64,000 nucleotides of DNA from Acanthosepion esculentum (lineage: Eukaryota; Mollusca; Cephalopoda; Sepiida; Sepiidae). Position numbers and translations under genes: made by a program. Under the pieces are notes generated by a model, which saw only the letters and a list, made by a program, of their open reading frames with translations, did not search any database and was not told the DNA's origin. The stretch spans positions 19,076,685-19,140,684 of the forward strand of contig OZ038496.1 in the NCBI GenBank assembly GCA_964036315.1, in the 5' to 3' direction. Shown here piece by piece: positions 10,986 to 22,989 of this stretch (the stretch's first letter is position 1; each line of letters begins with the position of its first letter).

Positions 10986-11345
10986 CATTATTAAATTAAG
11001 TAGGAAACACATATATGTTAGGAAGTAGCTGATGACTAATGATTCCATTCCTATTCTATTCTCTATTACTATTTGGATCTTCATTTCTAGTCTATCCTCT
11101 ATTACTATAAGGACCGCTATTCTTTACTCTATTCACTATACTATTTCTCTATACTGATCATTATATGGATTACTATTTGAGCAAGTATTCAAGCAAGTAC
11201 TATTAGTGTGAGTGATATTCGAAGGCATCTGACAACAGTATTGGTCAAAGGTGTACTATAGTTGTATCTATGATTACAAAGTCTCTACTACAACGAGCAT
11301 TAGTTGACATCACAAAAGTGGCAATGAGTGTTCATCGACATTCTT

Positions 11346-11760
11346 AGTAGTCCAAAAGTGATGTAAATTTGAGCCGTTTCCTTATAAAGAAACATTCATC
11401 ATTCATTGAACAAACAGTGCTGCATTTGTTTGAAGTTAATAAGATCTTTCAGCAGCAAAATGATGAGAGTTAGCATCATTGTTAAATTCATGAAGTCAAG
11501 GGTACCAAAGAAGAGAGTTCATCAGAATAATCTATTTCTTTCTATGAATATATTGCGAGTTTCTGTCTGTGCAATCCAGTATGGTAATGGTAATATTAGC
11601 CATTTCCCTACAGGGAAACATTTGACATTCACTGACCGAGCATCCAGTACTGCTATCAGTTGAAATTTATTAAATATTTCTTTTAAAATAATTTTTCAGG
11701 AGAATAGGTTTCTCAATTTTAGTAGTTGTTATTGCTATTTCCATTAAGAAAACTAAGTTT
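11346..11760 (+). repeat. Two further Rep-B copies, direct orientation
   Basis: The copy at 11346-11460 keeps 'tttccttataaagaaaca' and 'cattcattgaacaaacag'. The copy at 11575-11760 keeps 'taatattagccatttccc', 'cattcactgaccgagcatcc' and 'aataggtttctcaatttt'. With 10690-10985 this makes three same-strand copies within about 1.1 kb. Confidence 0.7.
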
Positions 11761-12044
11761 AAGACATTCACTGATACCTTAAATATTTGAGCTCTTGCAT
11801 CATATCATCTATATTTTTCAAAGAGTTATCATTAGAAATTGCTACATAAGACTTTTTGTTTGACGTGCTGTGTGGGTGATCATGGTTCACTTAATCATTT
11901 AGCTGATTGATGCTATATTCAGCACCTTGACTCCAGAGTTTTATAGACAAACCTTCTTATTATTGTTCGGTCAACTTGTCAGCAATTAAAAATTATTATA
12001 TTGTATGAGCAAAGAGAAGTAAAGGGAAAAAATATGTTAAGTAA

Positions 12045-12370
12045 GGCTTCTTCATGGTTACTCACAAGTTCCAACAATGAGACCTAAGTCTGGATCTCAA
12101 GGAGGGTACTTCTTGATAATATCAGCACTGAGATCTGATTCCAGCATGCACCACTATTTGGGCATGCCTGTAAACCATGCCACTGGTTGACCCATGACCT
12201 GTGAATTAAACTGGATAGATAAAACTGTTCAGAAACCATTGATGCACAAAAATCACAAGGGATCACCATTGCTGACCTTCAACTTCTGAGCATGCCAGAT
12301 TAATGTGCCTGAACAGTCATTTGTAATGGAGATTAGCTAGCCCCCCTAGTAAACAGGTGTACTTGGAAAT
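12045..12370 (+). mobile_element. SINE-B, diverged copy
   Basis: 'caacaatgagacctaagtc' and 'ggatctcaaggagggta' correspond to the head, with the B box decayed. The 3' end 'ggagattagctag' plus 'tacttggaaatg' matches the end of the copy at 6925-7480. Confidence 0.65.
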
Positions 12371-12934
12371 GAACGTCCAGCTATTACTTATAATCAAAAT
12401 GTTTTTTTTTTCCTAAGGATCAGATTTTACTATCTACCAAGTTAATTAGCAATGGTATGTAGTAGAAATTAAGAGAAAATATTGAAAAGAAAACCAGATA
12501 AAAGAAAAAAGTAAATGTACATGCACACATATATCGTAGACATCCATTTATCTTACAAGATAAAGGAAGTGCCCTGTTTGATCACAATTCAATCCTTTTG
12601 TGGTGAGACTACAGTAACCTGGGTGATGATATATATGGAGGGCATACACTGCTTGAACCACCTGACCCCTCTCTCTCAACAATACCGACAAGATTAAAAG
12701 GAATATAGGATACAACATTTGGGGTTTGGTTAGATTGGTTTGATTGCAGAAATTTCCAGAAGGTTATCAGTATTGACAGCTAACAGCCTTCATTTTGGAC
12801 TTTCTGTCTGAATATACTTCCATAGCATTTTCCATGTTTGGATATGACTGTTTGACAGGGGAGGTTTAAAAAATCAGTGTTTTCCTTCCCATGGATACAC
12901 TGCCTTCCCAGGCTGGAAAGTTCCATCTACCCAA

Positions 12935-12984
<50 letters not shown>

Positions 12985-13023
12985 ATGTATGTATGTATGT
13001 ATGTATATATATATATATATATA
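12935..13023. repeat. Compound (TA)n-(TATG)n-(TA)n microsatellite
   Basis: TA repeats, then 'gtat' tetranucleotides, then TA again. The plus-strand sequence just before it ('ttccatctaccc') resembles the middle of SINE-B. Confidence 0.95.
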
Positions 13024-13374
13024 AAATTATTAATCGACAACACAACTATCCTATGCCATGAAAACAACAAAATTAGATTACAGATACTAGAAGCAATTTG
13101 TATTAAAAATTAAAGCTGGCATTAATGTTCTGAAATGCCTGTAAAAGAACAGTTTTTTTCATGTTTTAATGCACACATGATCATGACATTATAACAGAGA
13201 GAAAAAAATTCCATAATGGTTGATTTTTTTCACATTCTAGTGAATGCTCAGCATATTGTCAACCATTTCACATTTAAAAGCATAATGAAAAAATTACAGT
13301 AACGGATAACAAAGCACAACTTTGTATAAATACTTATATTAATGAACAACATATAGTTTTGTATTACTTGCACT

Positions 13375-13690
13375 CCTGAAGACGATCTTTGAAAAAGATA
13401 GAAAGTACTTGGGAAATTAAAATAAAAGAAATTTAAACAGCTATAGCACATTTTCTCTCATCCTTTAATATCAGTACATGGAAGGTTAATGTAAGTATGA
13501 ATGGATTCTGTTAAAAATTAGCAGACATAATGTCTGTAATTTATTCATTCAGACATGCCTAAAAGAAAATTTGCTGCCTAAATATGCAAATATATATATA
13601 TTTCTGATGATGATCTCAGAAAGAGATGGAAAGTACTTGCAAAATAAAAGTGATTCTCATTCTTACAGTGCATTTCTTGACACATTTAAT
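13375..13690 (+). repeat. Two copies of a short dispersed repeat
   Basis: 'gaagacgatctttgaaaaag' with 'agaaagtacttgggaaatta' (13377-13430) recurs, diverged, as 'gatgatgatctcagaaagag' with 'ggaaagtacttgcaaaata' (13605-13650). The class is unknown. Confidence 0.6.
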
Positions 13691-13699
13691 TGTAATATT

Positions 13700-14026
13700 G
13701 TGTCTTGGGTTTTTGAGATAACAGAGAGAAATAAATAAGGAAGACAAACTCATAGGTAAAAATAGAAGGTAAGAAATACTACATGAAAATACACTTAGCA
13801 ATTGACCTAATGATAACTCTGCTCAAACCTGCTTATTTACAGAAATGGACGATTCTATTCATTTATGTCCTATATTACAAATATAAGGAAAAATATTCAT
13901 GAATATAAAATGATTATGATCAAAATAAGCATACATAATATTTGTAACACATTCAATTAGACATTTATATATATATATATATATATTTATTTATTTATAT
14001 ATATATATATGTCTGTGTGTGATGTC

Positions 14027-14059
<33 letters not shown>

Positions 14060-17000
14060 TGAGTAAGAGAGGGAAAAGATGGGTATGAAAGAACTACATC
14101 AAGTGAAGCTTATTGGCTGGACATCAAGAGACAATGAGTGAAAGATTAAAAGGCAAATATGCATGGAAAGGTATAAAAATGTTCAAACTTTGAAATTCTT
14201 CCTGGTGAGATAGAGCAAAAGAAAGATAAAAGAGAGGATGTAGTAAAAATAATTGTGCATTCGGTATTCTCTTTTTTACATATGAAACTAATCCTTGTTT
14301 ATGTAACATTTAGATAGTCATGTACAGGTAACAAATATTGGAAAGAATAAGGGAAAGAATGAGAAGATACAGACAAAGGATGAGAGAAGGATAGAGGCAC
14401 AATGTAATGAATAATCTTAGTTGTCAAAACCAGTGCAATTTTCATGTGTTTAAATGAATACTATTATACTGGTGTTGCACATTCACATGGTCAATGGAAA
14501 TTTCTTTCTTGAGGCATCATATCCAGAAGACTCTTCACAGTTGAAGAACTTTTCAGAGAATTCTTAGAGAATAAATGATCATTTTCTGGAGATCTATACT
14601 CTTGGTACAAATTCCAATTCTTCCTAAACACTTTTTCAGTTTTATCGGTGGTGCTTCAAGAACATCCATTACTAAAGCAATTAGATCTGCATTCAGAGTC
14701 TATAGCTTCTTCAGCTCCCTAGCCAAATCCTGTTGTTTTTTAATTATTATTATTATTATTTTGATAATAATAATAATAATAATGTGAAGAAGAAGGTGGA
14801 GGAAGAAAAGAAAACAATGAAGTCACTATTGTTTGGTACTTTACCATTCCTATTAACAGACATATAAAAGCTAATAGACCAGACTTAGTTATTAAAGACT
14901 ACAAACAAGAAATACCTACTCATAGATATGATTGTACTATAAGATAAAATATATTTATTAAAGAATATGGTAAAATAAGTAACTATAAGGAAATTGAAAA
15001 AAGTGTGGTGTCTTAAAGCTATTTTTATATCTATAATAATTGGAACTCTGTGTATGACCAAATATTTGTACAAGTATCACTTAACATTACAATTCGATCA
15101 AAGAGAATACATATATTTACAATCTTACTTTTGTCTAGGTCTTGGATAATGACCAATAAGTGATTATACTGAATAGAAACCAAAAAAGATAATAATAATA
15201 ATAATAACTAATCAGCTGACAGAAAATTTCAAGATGAGTGTGATCCCTATCATGTTACACACATTTAAGTTGCATTCCATTTGCTTTGTCACATGAATTA
15301 CCAGTACAACCTTTTCTCTCAAGACAAGCAATATTTGTACAAAGACTTGTTTTCTTTATATATTGATATCTGTATGCATTTTTGAAACATAACTTGAAGA
15401 AGACAGACATACAAATATTGTTAAACACTGTCTTTTCTCTTTCATTTCTTAAATTGTGCCCTTCTGTAAGTATGGTAATAATAATAATAATAATATTAAG
15501 TATGTAATAATATTAAGTATGGTAATAATAATAATAATAATATTAATAATAAGTACATGTTTTGTCTTAGTGAATTAAGTTTGACGAAAGAAAATATCCC
15601 ATTCAGTACCACAGTTTTGCTTGTCAGTGAAGTATCATGGACTGGATATCATGATGGTTATATTGGGTTTTGCATATTTGTAACCAAGCATAATAATAAT
15701 AAATAACCTGATGCTACATTAGGCATGGCTCTCATGGCTTCTGATTTTAACTAATTGGTGTTAACCTGTACAAGTTTTTGACTTGATTAATTAAAATTGG
15801 TTACATTACCACATTTGCTTATCAATTGCCTGACCTTACCAGTTGGACATGTCCCCTAAGGGTGGATGCACTGTGCATCTTTGTCCATGAGTAGGAGCAG
15901 AGTAGGAATATCATGGCTAGGTGTCAAAAGAGCTGTTTTATTAAGTTAGAAGGATGAATCAGCCAAGGTGACTTGGGAGCCATATCTAGATGTTTGGGAA
16001 CACTCTCAATTGGTAATTGTCTTACCGATATTTCTAACAGGTTTCTTACATGTTACTTTTTCAAAACCTGTTACCATACCATGTACATTTGGCTGTGATG
16101 CATGTGCCTGTTATACCCATAACAGATTGAGTATCACATAGGTACCCCAGAATCACTTACTCCTCAAAAATGACAATGGCAACAGCAACAACTATTATTA
16201 TTATTATTAGTAGTAGTAGTATTAATATTATTTATTTATTTATAATTGACATTTACCAATAATTATAATATAAAAAATCTTTAAAAAAAAGGAATGGCTT
16301 AACCCAAAGCAAAGGCTGCCAAACTTAACTTAGCACATAGTCACACATCTATGGCACACAATAAAAATCAAATCTCACTCGTATGTTGTAAAGATCTCTA
16401 GAACTAACTATTCCCCCATGAAAAGCTAACTTTGTTTTTTTCTATCAATATCTCCACACATGTTAGGTTTTGCACTCTGCCTATCCATTTTATCATTTGT
16501 CAGTTTTTTTTTTCCAAAATGGATTCTCGTGACAGGTGACCTACAGAAAGGAATTGGTACCACTTAATGCGTCGAGCACATGTCCTCCTCTGTTCAGTGA
16601 TTTACTACTTAATTTATTAACGCACACAAAAACAGAATATTTTAAAAACAAGCTGCAAAAGAATAAAGGAACCAAAAATGGGTCATATTTACTGTACAGT
16701 TTTTTTCTTAGCATTGTACACTTTGGCGATGGAGCCAAGTCATATTTTTCTCAAGATAAAATACTAATCAATTAAGCTTAAGTGTAAGTCACTTACCAAT
16801 CTCAAAAAATATGTAAAAATTTAAATTCATTGAAATTCATTTTACTTTAAGCATAGAAGTCATACTAGCAGTACTTAAATTAAATGGTTCACTTATAAAG
16901 AATAAGGGAAGAATTGGTTGGGGGGTCATTTTTGTTGATTAGCATTTATTGGACCTTCCTCTACCTTACCCATTAGTCAGAAACACAGAATATTGATTTT

Positions 17001-17135
17001 TCATCATTTTAGAAAGGGGGTCCAGTTCATAATATAAATACAGTGTCAAATCTATCCCTAACTTTTAAAAAAGTTATCTGTACTTTGTTTTATTTACAAA
17101 TGTCAAGTTTGAAACTGTACTTACATCATTCATAA
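13700..17135. other. AT-rich, microsatellite-dense spacer
   Basis: Contains (TA)n at 13970-14010, (TG)n and (GA)n to about 14060, and (ATT)n/(AAT)n tracts at 14741-14786, 15190-15208, 15475-15545 and 16195-16225. Frames here are microsatellite artefacts or random. No gene or known family recognised. Confidence 0.65.
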
Positions 17136-17139
17136 CTGT

Positions 17140-17330
17140 ATACTACTGATGCTGTTCTTTTTCCCTGGAACCCTCATTCACTACATATTTCATTGGTAAT
17201 GAAGAAGATTCACTCAAATAGCTACTTTGCAAGAACAGACTTCCACATAGATGCTTTCCTAAACACTACAATCTTAACTCTTCTTCAAGCCAAGGGTCAA
17301 TTGTTATTTATTTTCCATATCCTCATTATC
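17140..17330 (+). mobile_element. Probable LINE-D C-terminal fragment
   Basis: Resembles 48957-49312 in 'ctacaatcttaa' and 'caagccaagggtcaattgtt', the end of a LINE-like C-terminal reading frame. It is heavily decayed and the assignment is tentative. Confidence 0.4.
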
Positions 17331-17334
17331 TTTA

Positions 17335-17490
17335 TTTGGCAATGTTTAACCAGCATGCCTGCAAAAAAAAAATGATGTATCAATGCTATTACACCGTTCT
17401 TTTGGTTTTTTTTACTCCCTTGGCAATGTTTATTTACAAGGTTATAAAATTATGTGAACCAAGTACAATGTGATACTTATTATATACCTT
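17335..17490 (+). repeat. Rep-A copy
   Basis: Shares 'atgcctgcaaaaaaaa', 'actcccttggcaatgtttat' and 'ttacaaggttataaaatta' with 18075-18260. Confidence 0.75.
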
Positions 17491-17654
17491 TTATGAAGGA
17501 ACAAATTTGAAAAATTCTAATTTGAAGAATTGGTGACCAACAATGCATCCTGAGAGGAAGATGAATTCTAAGGACAAGAACCAGAAATCTAAGAGATAAC
17601 TTTGTGATGAAAAACCTAAGACTACAGTATTCATAATCCTACTTTCCTTCAGAC

Positions 17655-17918
17655 TAGTGTCCTCATCTTGGTTATAGATACTATATTTCAGTTGTTATAC
17701 TCCCTGGGCTTCCTCAGGTACCTATTTTATTTTGTAACCCTTCTGAGAATCTCAAACTAAATTTTTTATGCAATCAAATCAAATTCAAATTTTGAATCTT
17801 ATCTGATGAATTGAATAAAGTGTTCAGCTCAAAATTCCAAGATCACCAAATAGACAAAAGACTGAAAAATACAACATCTGAAATATCATATCTACAAAGA
17901 CTAAGATGAGGACACTAG
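17655..17918. repeat. Inverted repeat, about 20-bp arms
   Basis: 'ctagtgtcctcatctt' at about 17657 and its complement 'aagatgaggacactag' at about 17903 flank roughly 230 bp of AT-rich DNA. The arm resembles the SINE-C tail, so this may be two opposed SINE-C fragments. Confidence 0.5.
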
Positions 17919-18064
17919 CCCTAATAGATCATTGATATAAACTCTTCCTTGATTTGGAGGAGAATAAATTGCAACAGCATTCTTGTTTCTGATGATCCTA
18001 ATTTGATCTAACTAAACATTAAAAAAATCATATTAGTGCTGAAAGTATCTAGGTCAAAGGACAA

Positions 18065-18540
18065 TAACTCAGCAATGTTTAACCTGCATGTCTGCAAAAA
18101 AAATGGTGTATCAAAAGGACAGTTATTCCCTTGACACCACTATTACTGTATTCACTTTTGACTCTCTTGGCATTGTTTATTTACAAGATTATAAAGATTT
18201 ATGAACCAAATGCAATGCAATATTTATTATTTACTTTTAGAAAACTTTTAATGGCAAACTTGGACCTTAATGCCTTCAAAAAAATGGAATATCAAAAGAA
18301 CATTTTTTCCGTTGGCACCGCTGTTATTTTAATTACTTTTACTCCCTCAGCAATGTAAAAAATAATGATTAGAATTTTGATAAAACTTAAATATGTGAAA
18401 GTGAATTTATACATTTTCTTTGTGAATGTAGTTAAAATAATAGCAGTGTCAAAGGAAAAACTGTAATTTTGACAGACACTGTTTTTTGCAGGTACTAAGG
18501 TTCAGGTTTCCAAATTTATTACTTATCATTTTATAACAAA
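18065..18540. repeat. Rep-A: two direct modules plus an inverted piece
   Basis: Module one (18065-18245) has 'gcaatgtttaacctgcatg', 'cccttgacaccactatta' and 'ttacaagattataaag'. Module two (18265-18425) has 'ccgttggcaccgctgttatt', 'actccctcagcaatg' and 'gattagaattttgataaaa'. The stretch at 18430-18500 carries the first block inverted ('aatagcagtgtcaaagg'). Module two provides the uninterrupted version of the site holding the solo LTR at 5008. Confidence 0.75.
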
Positions 18541-18849
18541 ATTAACTCGAAAAGAAATATTTTTATTCAAAAATTTACAAAGAATTAGAAAAATTATCCA
18601 AATATATAAACCAACTACAATGCAATATTTATTATTTACCATTGTATAAATAACTATGAAAACAAGTTTTTTATTCATAATTTTTTATAAATATCAATGG
18701 ACTATAAAACAAGAAAATTTGAATGCACATGAGATTATCTATTTTGCTTTTTAAAACAAGAGACATTGCTGAAGTAGTGAAAAGTGTATACAGTAATAGC
18801 AAAGGTTAAATGTTGCCAAAATATCTTTCACCTTAGGAGATGGAATCTT

Positions 18850-19200
18850 AAAATGTGTATAAAATATTTAATATGCATTTTTTTATTATTATTATTATTA
18901 TTGTAGTAGTAGTAGTAGTAATACTACTAGTACTAATAATAATAAAAAATAAAAAAAAATAAAGGTGGTGGCTTCCAGGGATCACTTCAGTGAGTCTATT
19001 AGAACCTTTTCCAATGAAACTGAAAGTTCCAAATATAACTGGTGTACGCACAAGTACAGCTCACACCTTACAAAGGATTTTATCTATGTAAAATGTCAGT
19101 TTTTTTTTACAAAATTTTTCAGTGGAAAATGTCATGATGCCATTTCTGATGTTAGTTCTCTAGTTGGGACCTGGAAGGAAATGACTACGCCATAGATATC
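18850..19200 (+). repeat. Dispersed repeat with internal (ATT)n
   Basis: 'gatcacttcagtgagtcta' plus 'agaaccttttccaatgaaac' (18979-19025) matches 57405-57445. 'gttgggacctggaaggaaat' (19163) matches 57232-57290 in opposite orientation. This is a repeat of unknown class whose two parts are relatively inverted at the second locus. (ATT)n, (TAG)n and (AAT)n tracts occupy 18885-18945. Confidence 0.6.
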
Positions 19201-20430
19201 AAGTGAAATAATAATAATAATAATAATAATAATAGATACATTCTTTCTTGGTGACGTCTATCTCTTTTTAACTATTTTACACATGACATCACTCTGAACT
19301 AATTTAAATCTCTGCACTCAAAAGTCAAATAAATAAAAAAAACAAGCTCATGTCTACCACATTGGCAATACCTCTTTCTTGATAATGACTGAAATTTTTG
19401 CCAGCACAAAGGTCAATCATTGCCCTTTATTCCCTATTTCCTCCTCTTACATTCATATCACACATCACATACAGTAATCCTCTACATTGTAGGGCTCTTG
19501 TGTCTTGCTTTGGTTGAATGTTAATAGTAAAGAAAGTAATACTTCTTTTTTCCTTATGCAATATTATTCATATTGTGTTCTAAAAACCAACAAAAAAAGT
19601 GGGAAGTCAGTATCAAAAGCAACCACTTAATCCTGCAACGATCTACTTCCTGACACATCTACTTATGTTAAACACATAACACTTTACTCAGCTGGAAAAC
19701 ACTTTTCATTGAGCACTCAAATGCCACTATTTGTCTTCTTTTTAATGTTTCATAAAAAAAAAAGCAATTGATTTTAAGCTTCTTTTCAAAAGTCTTCCGT
19801 TTACTCTTCTTGCTTGTAGTTGATTTGCCTGTTCACTGCATTTATAACTTGTATGAAAACAATTCTTATTGACTTAATAACTGCTCTCTGCCTGTTAAAG
19901 ATGCCTACAAAAAAGTCCATCTTGCTCACTATATGATCATTTCTATTCTCTAAGTTTGCCTATTTACATTTGTGTAAAAAAGATCGTTTTATAGTAATGA
20001 GATTATGAGGATGTAATCTTCAAAGAGTTATTAAACGATGGTCTTGTTTGTCTTCTATACAAGGGATGCAAATTAGGTATACGGTAATGACAAACAAAAC
20101 GTGCACACAAAATGTATTGTATTGATTCTACAAACATATCAATAACAAACATGTCAACTCAACAGCTGTTTTCTGTTGTTATTTGCACACTCACCTTTAC
20201 CTGCAAAACATTTATTATTATCCTTTATTAAAAAAATAAACATTACAATAAATGTATTATAATAAATATTATGAAAACAAAAATATTAAAAATGTTTTTA
20301 ATGAATTCTAGTATTAAATGAGTTGTAGAACCACTATAATAATACTGGTATAATAATTACTTTATACCAATATTTGAAGCCTCATGTAATTAAATAGTGG
20401 GTTTGTGTGTACACTTAAATTTATGAACTT
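19200..20430. other. AT-rich spacer
   Basis: An (AAT)n tract at 19208-19235, otherwise nothing recognised. No coding signal. Confidence 0.6.
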
Positions 20431-20785
20431 TCCTCTATGTTACCTAGACTTTATGAATTTAAATGCAGTACTAGATTGGTGGCAAGGTCTCATCATTTTA
20501 CAGTTAAAATGGTGAGATGTAACCGTAAGTTCTAAGAGTTTCTTCTATCGAAGTTCTCTCTTGTGGAATTCTTTTCTGGCTTTTTGCTTTCCAGTCAACT
20601 TTGATCTTCAAAAATTTAAATGTAAGGTCAATCATATCTTCTGTCAACTCAATTCTTGTTCTTTTATTGTTCTTTCTCCCAAATAGTATTTTTCTTTTTT
20701 TTCTCATACTCTCTAACATTCAGTTACCCTTTGCATCTTAGTGGATTTATTCCCTTGCTAGGGGTGAAAAAATTAAGTATTTCTT
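20430..20785 (+). mobile_element. LINE-A 3' end
   Basis: Starts with 'tagactttatgaatttaaat' and 'gcagtactagattggtggc', continues through the C-terminal region, and ends with 'cccttgctaggggtgaaaaa'. The uninterrupted 'ctagattggtggcaagg' here is the empty-site counterpart of the SINE insertion at 32847. Confidence 0.8.
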
Positions 20786-21010
20786 ACTGGTGTTTGCCTA
20801 TTCCAGACGCCGACAAAAGGGCAGTCTTTTTTGCTACATATGTATTAAAGTGTTGTCTTGTTCCTCATATATATATATATATATATTTTTTCTGTTTATA
20901 CTTTACTTTTATAGATACAATTTATTTAAGTAAATGCTCTGTTTTTTAATTAAATAGTATTAATTACATTTACTGGTCTGAATGCTCAAGAAATTTTGTA
21001 GAAAATATGT

Positions 21011-21092
21011 TTTCTCCAACAGGAATTGAATCTGTATTCCTATATGGAAATTGTCATTTGATCTGACATGCTACACCATTTAGCTACAGAGA
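21011..21092 (-). pseudogene. tRNA-like SINE head (SINE-E), 82 nt
   Basis: On the minus strand: a 5' 'ttctc' that can pair with a 3' 'gagaa', an A-box-like 'tagctaaatggtgtagca', and a B box 'agattcaattcctg'. It aligns along its length with 63920-64000, including an unusually long central region for a tRNA. It is more likely a SINE head or tRNA pseudogene than a functional tRNA, because the anticodon arm is poor. Confidence 0.6.
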
Positions 21093-21341
21093 AGTGTCTG
21101 GTTAGCAAAGTCCAAATTACTGTTTTTAAACACACAATTTTCGATGATTTTTCTTCAATCAATCATATCTGCTCACAAAATGTATCTTAATGTAAACAAT
21201 GACAACAGATAATGAAACAATTATTTAATATATTTTCAGATGCTTCTCTGTAGATTATTTTTACATTTCAGGTACAAAGTTGAGCAGATATGTTTTGAGA
21301 AATCTGAAGGCAAAATAGAATTCTGCTTAATTGTGAAGCTG

Positions 21342-21425
21342 TTCCTAGCTGTACAGTCAAAGCACACCAGATCAAACATGGCTCTTACTGCAAAGTGTGA
21401 CAAAGGTTCAAATCTCATGGGGAAA
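21342..21425 (+). pseudogene. tRNA-like SINE head (SINE-E), diverged
   Basis: 'tagctgtacagtcaaagcac' (A-box-like) and 'aaaggttcaaatctcatg' (B-box-like) have the same spacing as at 21011-21092. The cloverleaf is degenerate. Confidence 0.5.
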
Positions 21426-21479
21426 ATGTCTCAGAAACAAAGGTATATAGGTTCTGGTTATTTTTAAGCATTATTTTAA

Positions 21480-22675
21480 ATTAGGCTTTAAAGACAATGA
21501 AGCAGAATTCAAGAAATAGAAGGAAAGAAAACAATAACTAACTTTACTGCCCAAAACTGGCTTAAAAATTTTAAGGGTGATAACAACCTTTAAAATAAAT
21601 CCCAAAAATGAATGACCATCAGTTATTAATTAATGACACTTTAAAACACAAAGTAGAAAGGAAAGCAACCCTGAGCATTTGAAAATGTTCAGAAGAGCTT
21701 GAATCCTCAAATGATATTATACATAGAACATTACATAAGGTTTTACATTTTTTTTATAGACCTTTACTTCAAAGCTTATTTCATGTATACATCTAAAGAA
21801 TATAAATAATCTACAATATTATTAATATTTATCATATCAGTATCAATACTATCGAACTGTATGATTTATTTCAGGTGTTGTAATGGCAGGGCCAAGTATT
21901 GAGATGCTTGCAACATTGAGGTATTATTTTTAACTAAGCCTCAACAAACGGAATGAATTTATGATAGCTTGTAATCAGAGGAAGAAAACTCTCCTGAAGT
22001 ATTTTATTTCTGGATAGACCAGTTATCCAAATATCACATGCCCATTACATGTTTTAGATTATGTATTGATTACCCACTTATAACCATTTAAGTGTCTATT
22101 AATATGTAACAAGATACATTGTTCCTTTTTTCTTATTTAAACTTTAAGCATGCAACTTCTTTTTTTTTTTTTCAAATATCCCTCTACCTACACACTACAT
22201 TTTGAATTTACAGCCCAATCATATATTAAGTTTATATTAACTTTGAGCTTTGAATCAGTATTTAATTTAGTATTTCTCGCATGATACCCAAAATGCAACT
22301 GTAATAAGTGTTTCATTCAATATTAATATTTTTGAGGATGAATCTTTTTTCCATCAAACACTGGTTACATCGGTTGCCACAGCCAGAAAAGGATGTAAAT
22401 TTGGTGAAAAAAATTCCAATTTACTATCAGTGTATAGTCATCTGTTTTAATATCCCAGTAAAATTTTGAGAGTGCCATGGTATCTACATATTACTTCATC
22501 CTATTTCCACGGGTTCAGTTTTTAAGTTTTATTAGAAGAGAAGGAAGTCTTTCATAAAAAATTATTACTAATTACAGTAAAGATTTGTGTGAAACTATCT
22601 CCTCACACACATACACGCACAGATATATATATAATACATAAAATGTTAATGGTCAGAGTTGAATCAGAGCTTTTA
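21480..22675. other. AT-rich spacer
   Basis: No gene, RNA or known repeat recognised. Confidence 0.55.
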
Positions 22676-22678
22676 ACT

Positions 22679-22791
22679 TTAAAAGTCAGGAGATCAGTTG
22701 AATCCGATACCTTGGTTTCAACCTTATGGTATCTTTAGGCGATTTTTTTTCAAATGACCTCTTAATGCTTTATTTTTTTAAAAATAACACT

Positions 22792-22828
<37 letters not shown>

Positions 22829-22922
22829 AATAAAGAGTTGAGACGTCATTTGATAAAAAATTGCCTGAGGATATCGTAAGGTTGAAACCAAGGTAGCGAA
22901 TTCAACTGATCTTCTGATTTTT

Positions 22923-22924
<2 letters not shown>
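22679..22924. mobile_element. Long inverted repeat with (TTTA)n centre (MITE-like)
   Basis: The left arm (22679-22772) and right arm (22830-22924) are inverted copies of about 94 bp. Shared blocks are 'gatcagttgaat', 'accttggtttcaacctta' and 'tcaaatgac' (forward in the left arm, complementary in the right). The loop is a TTTA tetranucleotide repeat, and a long TA microsatellite abuts the right end. No transposase is seen, so it would be non-autonomous. Confidence 0.85.

Positions 22925-22983
<59 letters not shown>
22925..22983. repeat. (TA)n microsatellite
   Basis: Nearly 60 bp of pure TA. It generates the Tyr/Ile-repeat frame on the minus strand, which is an artefact. Confidence 0.96.
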
Positions 22984-22985
<2 letters not shown>

Positions 22986-22989
22986 TTAC

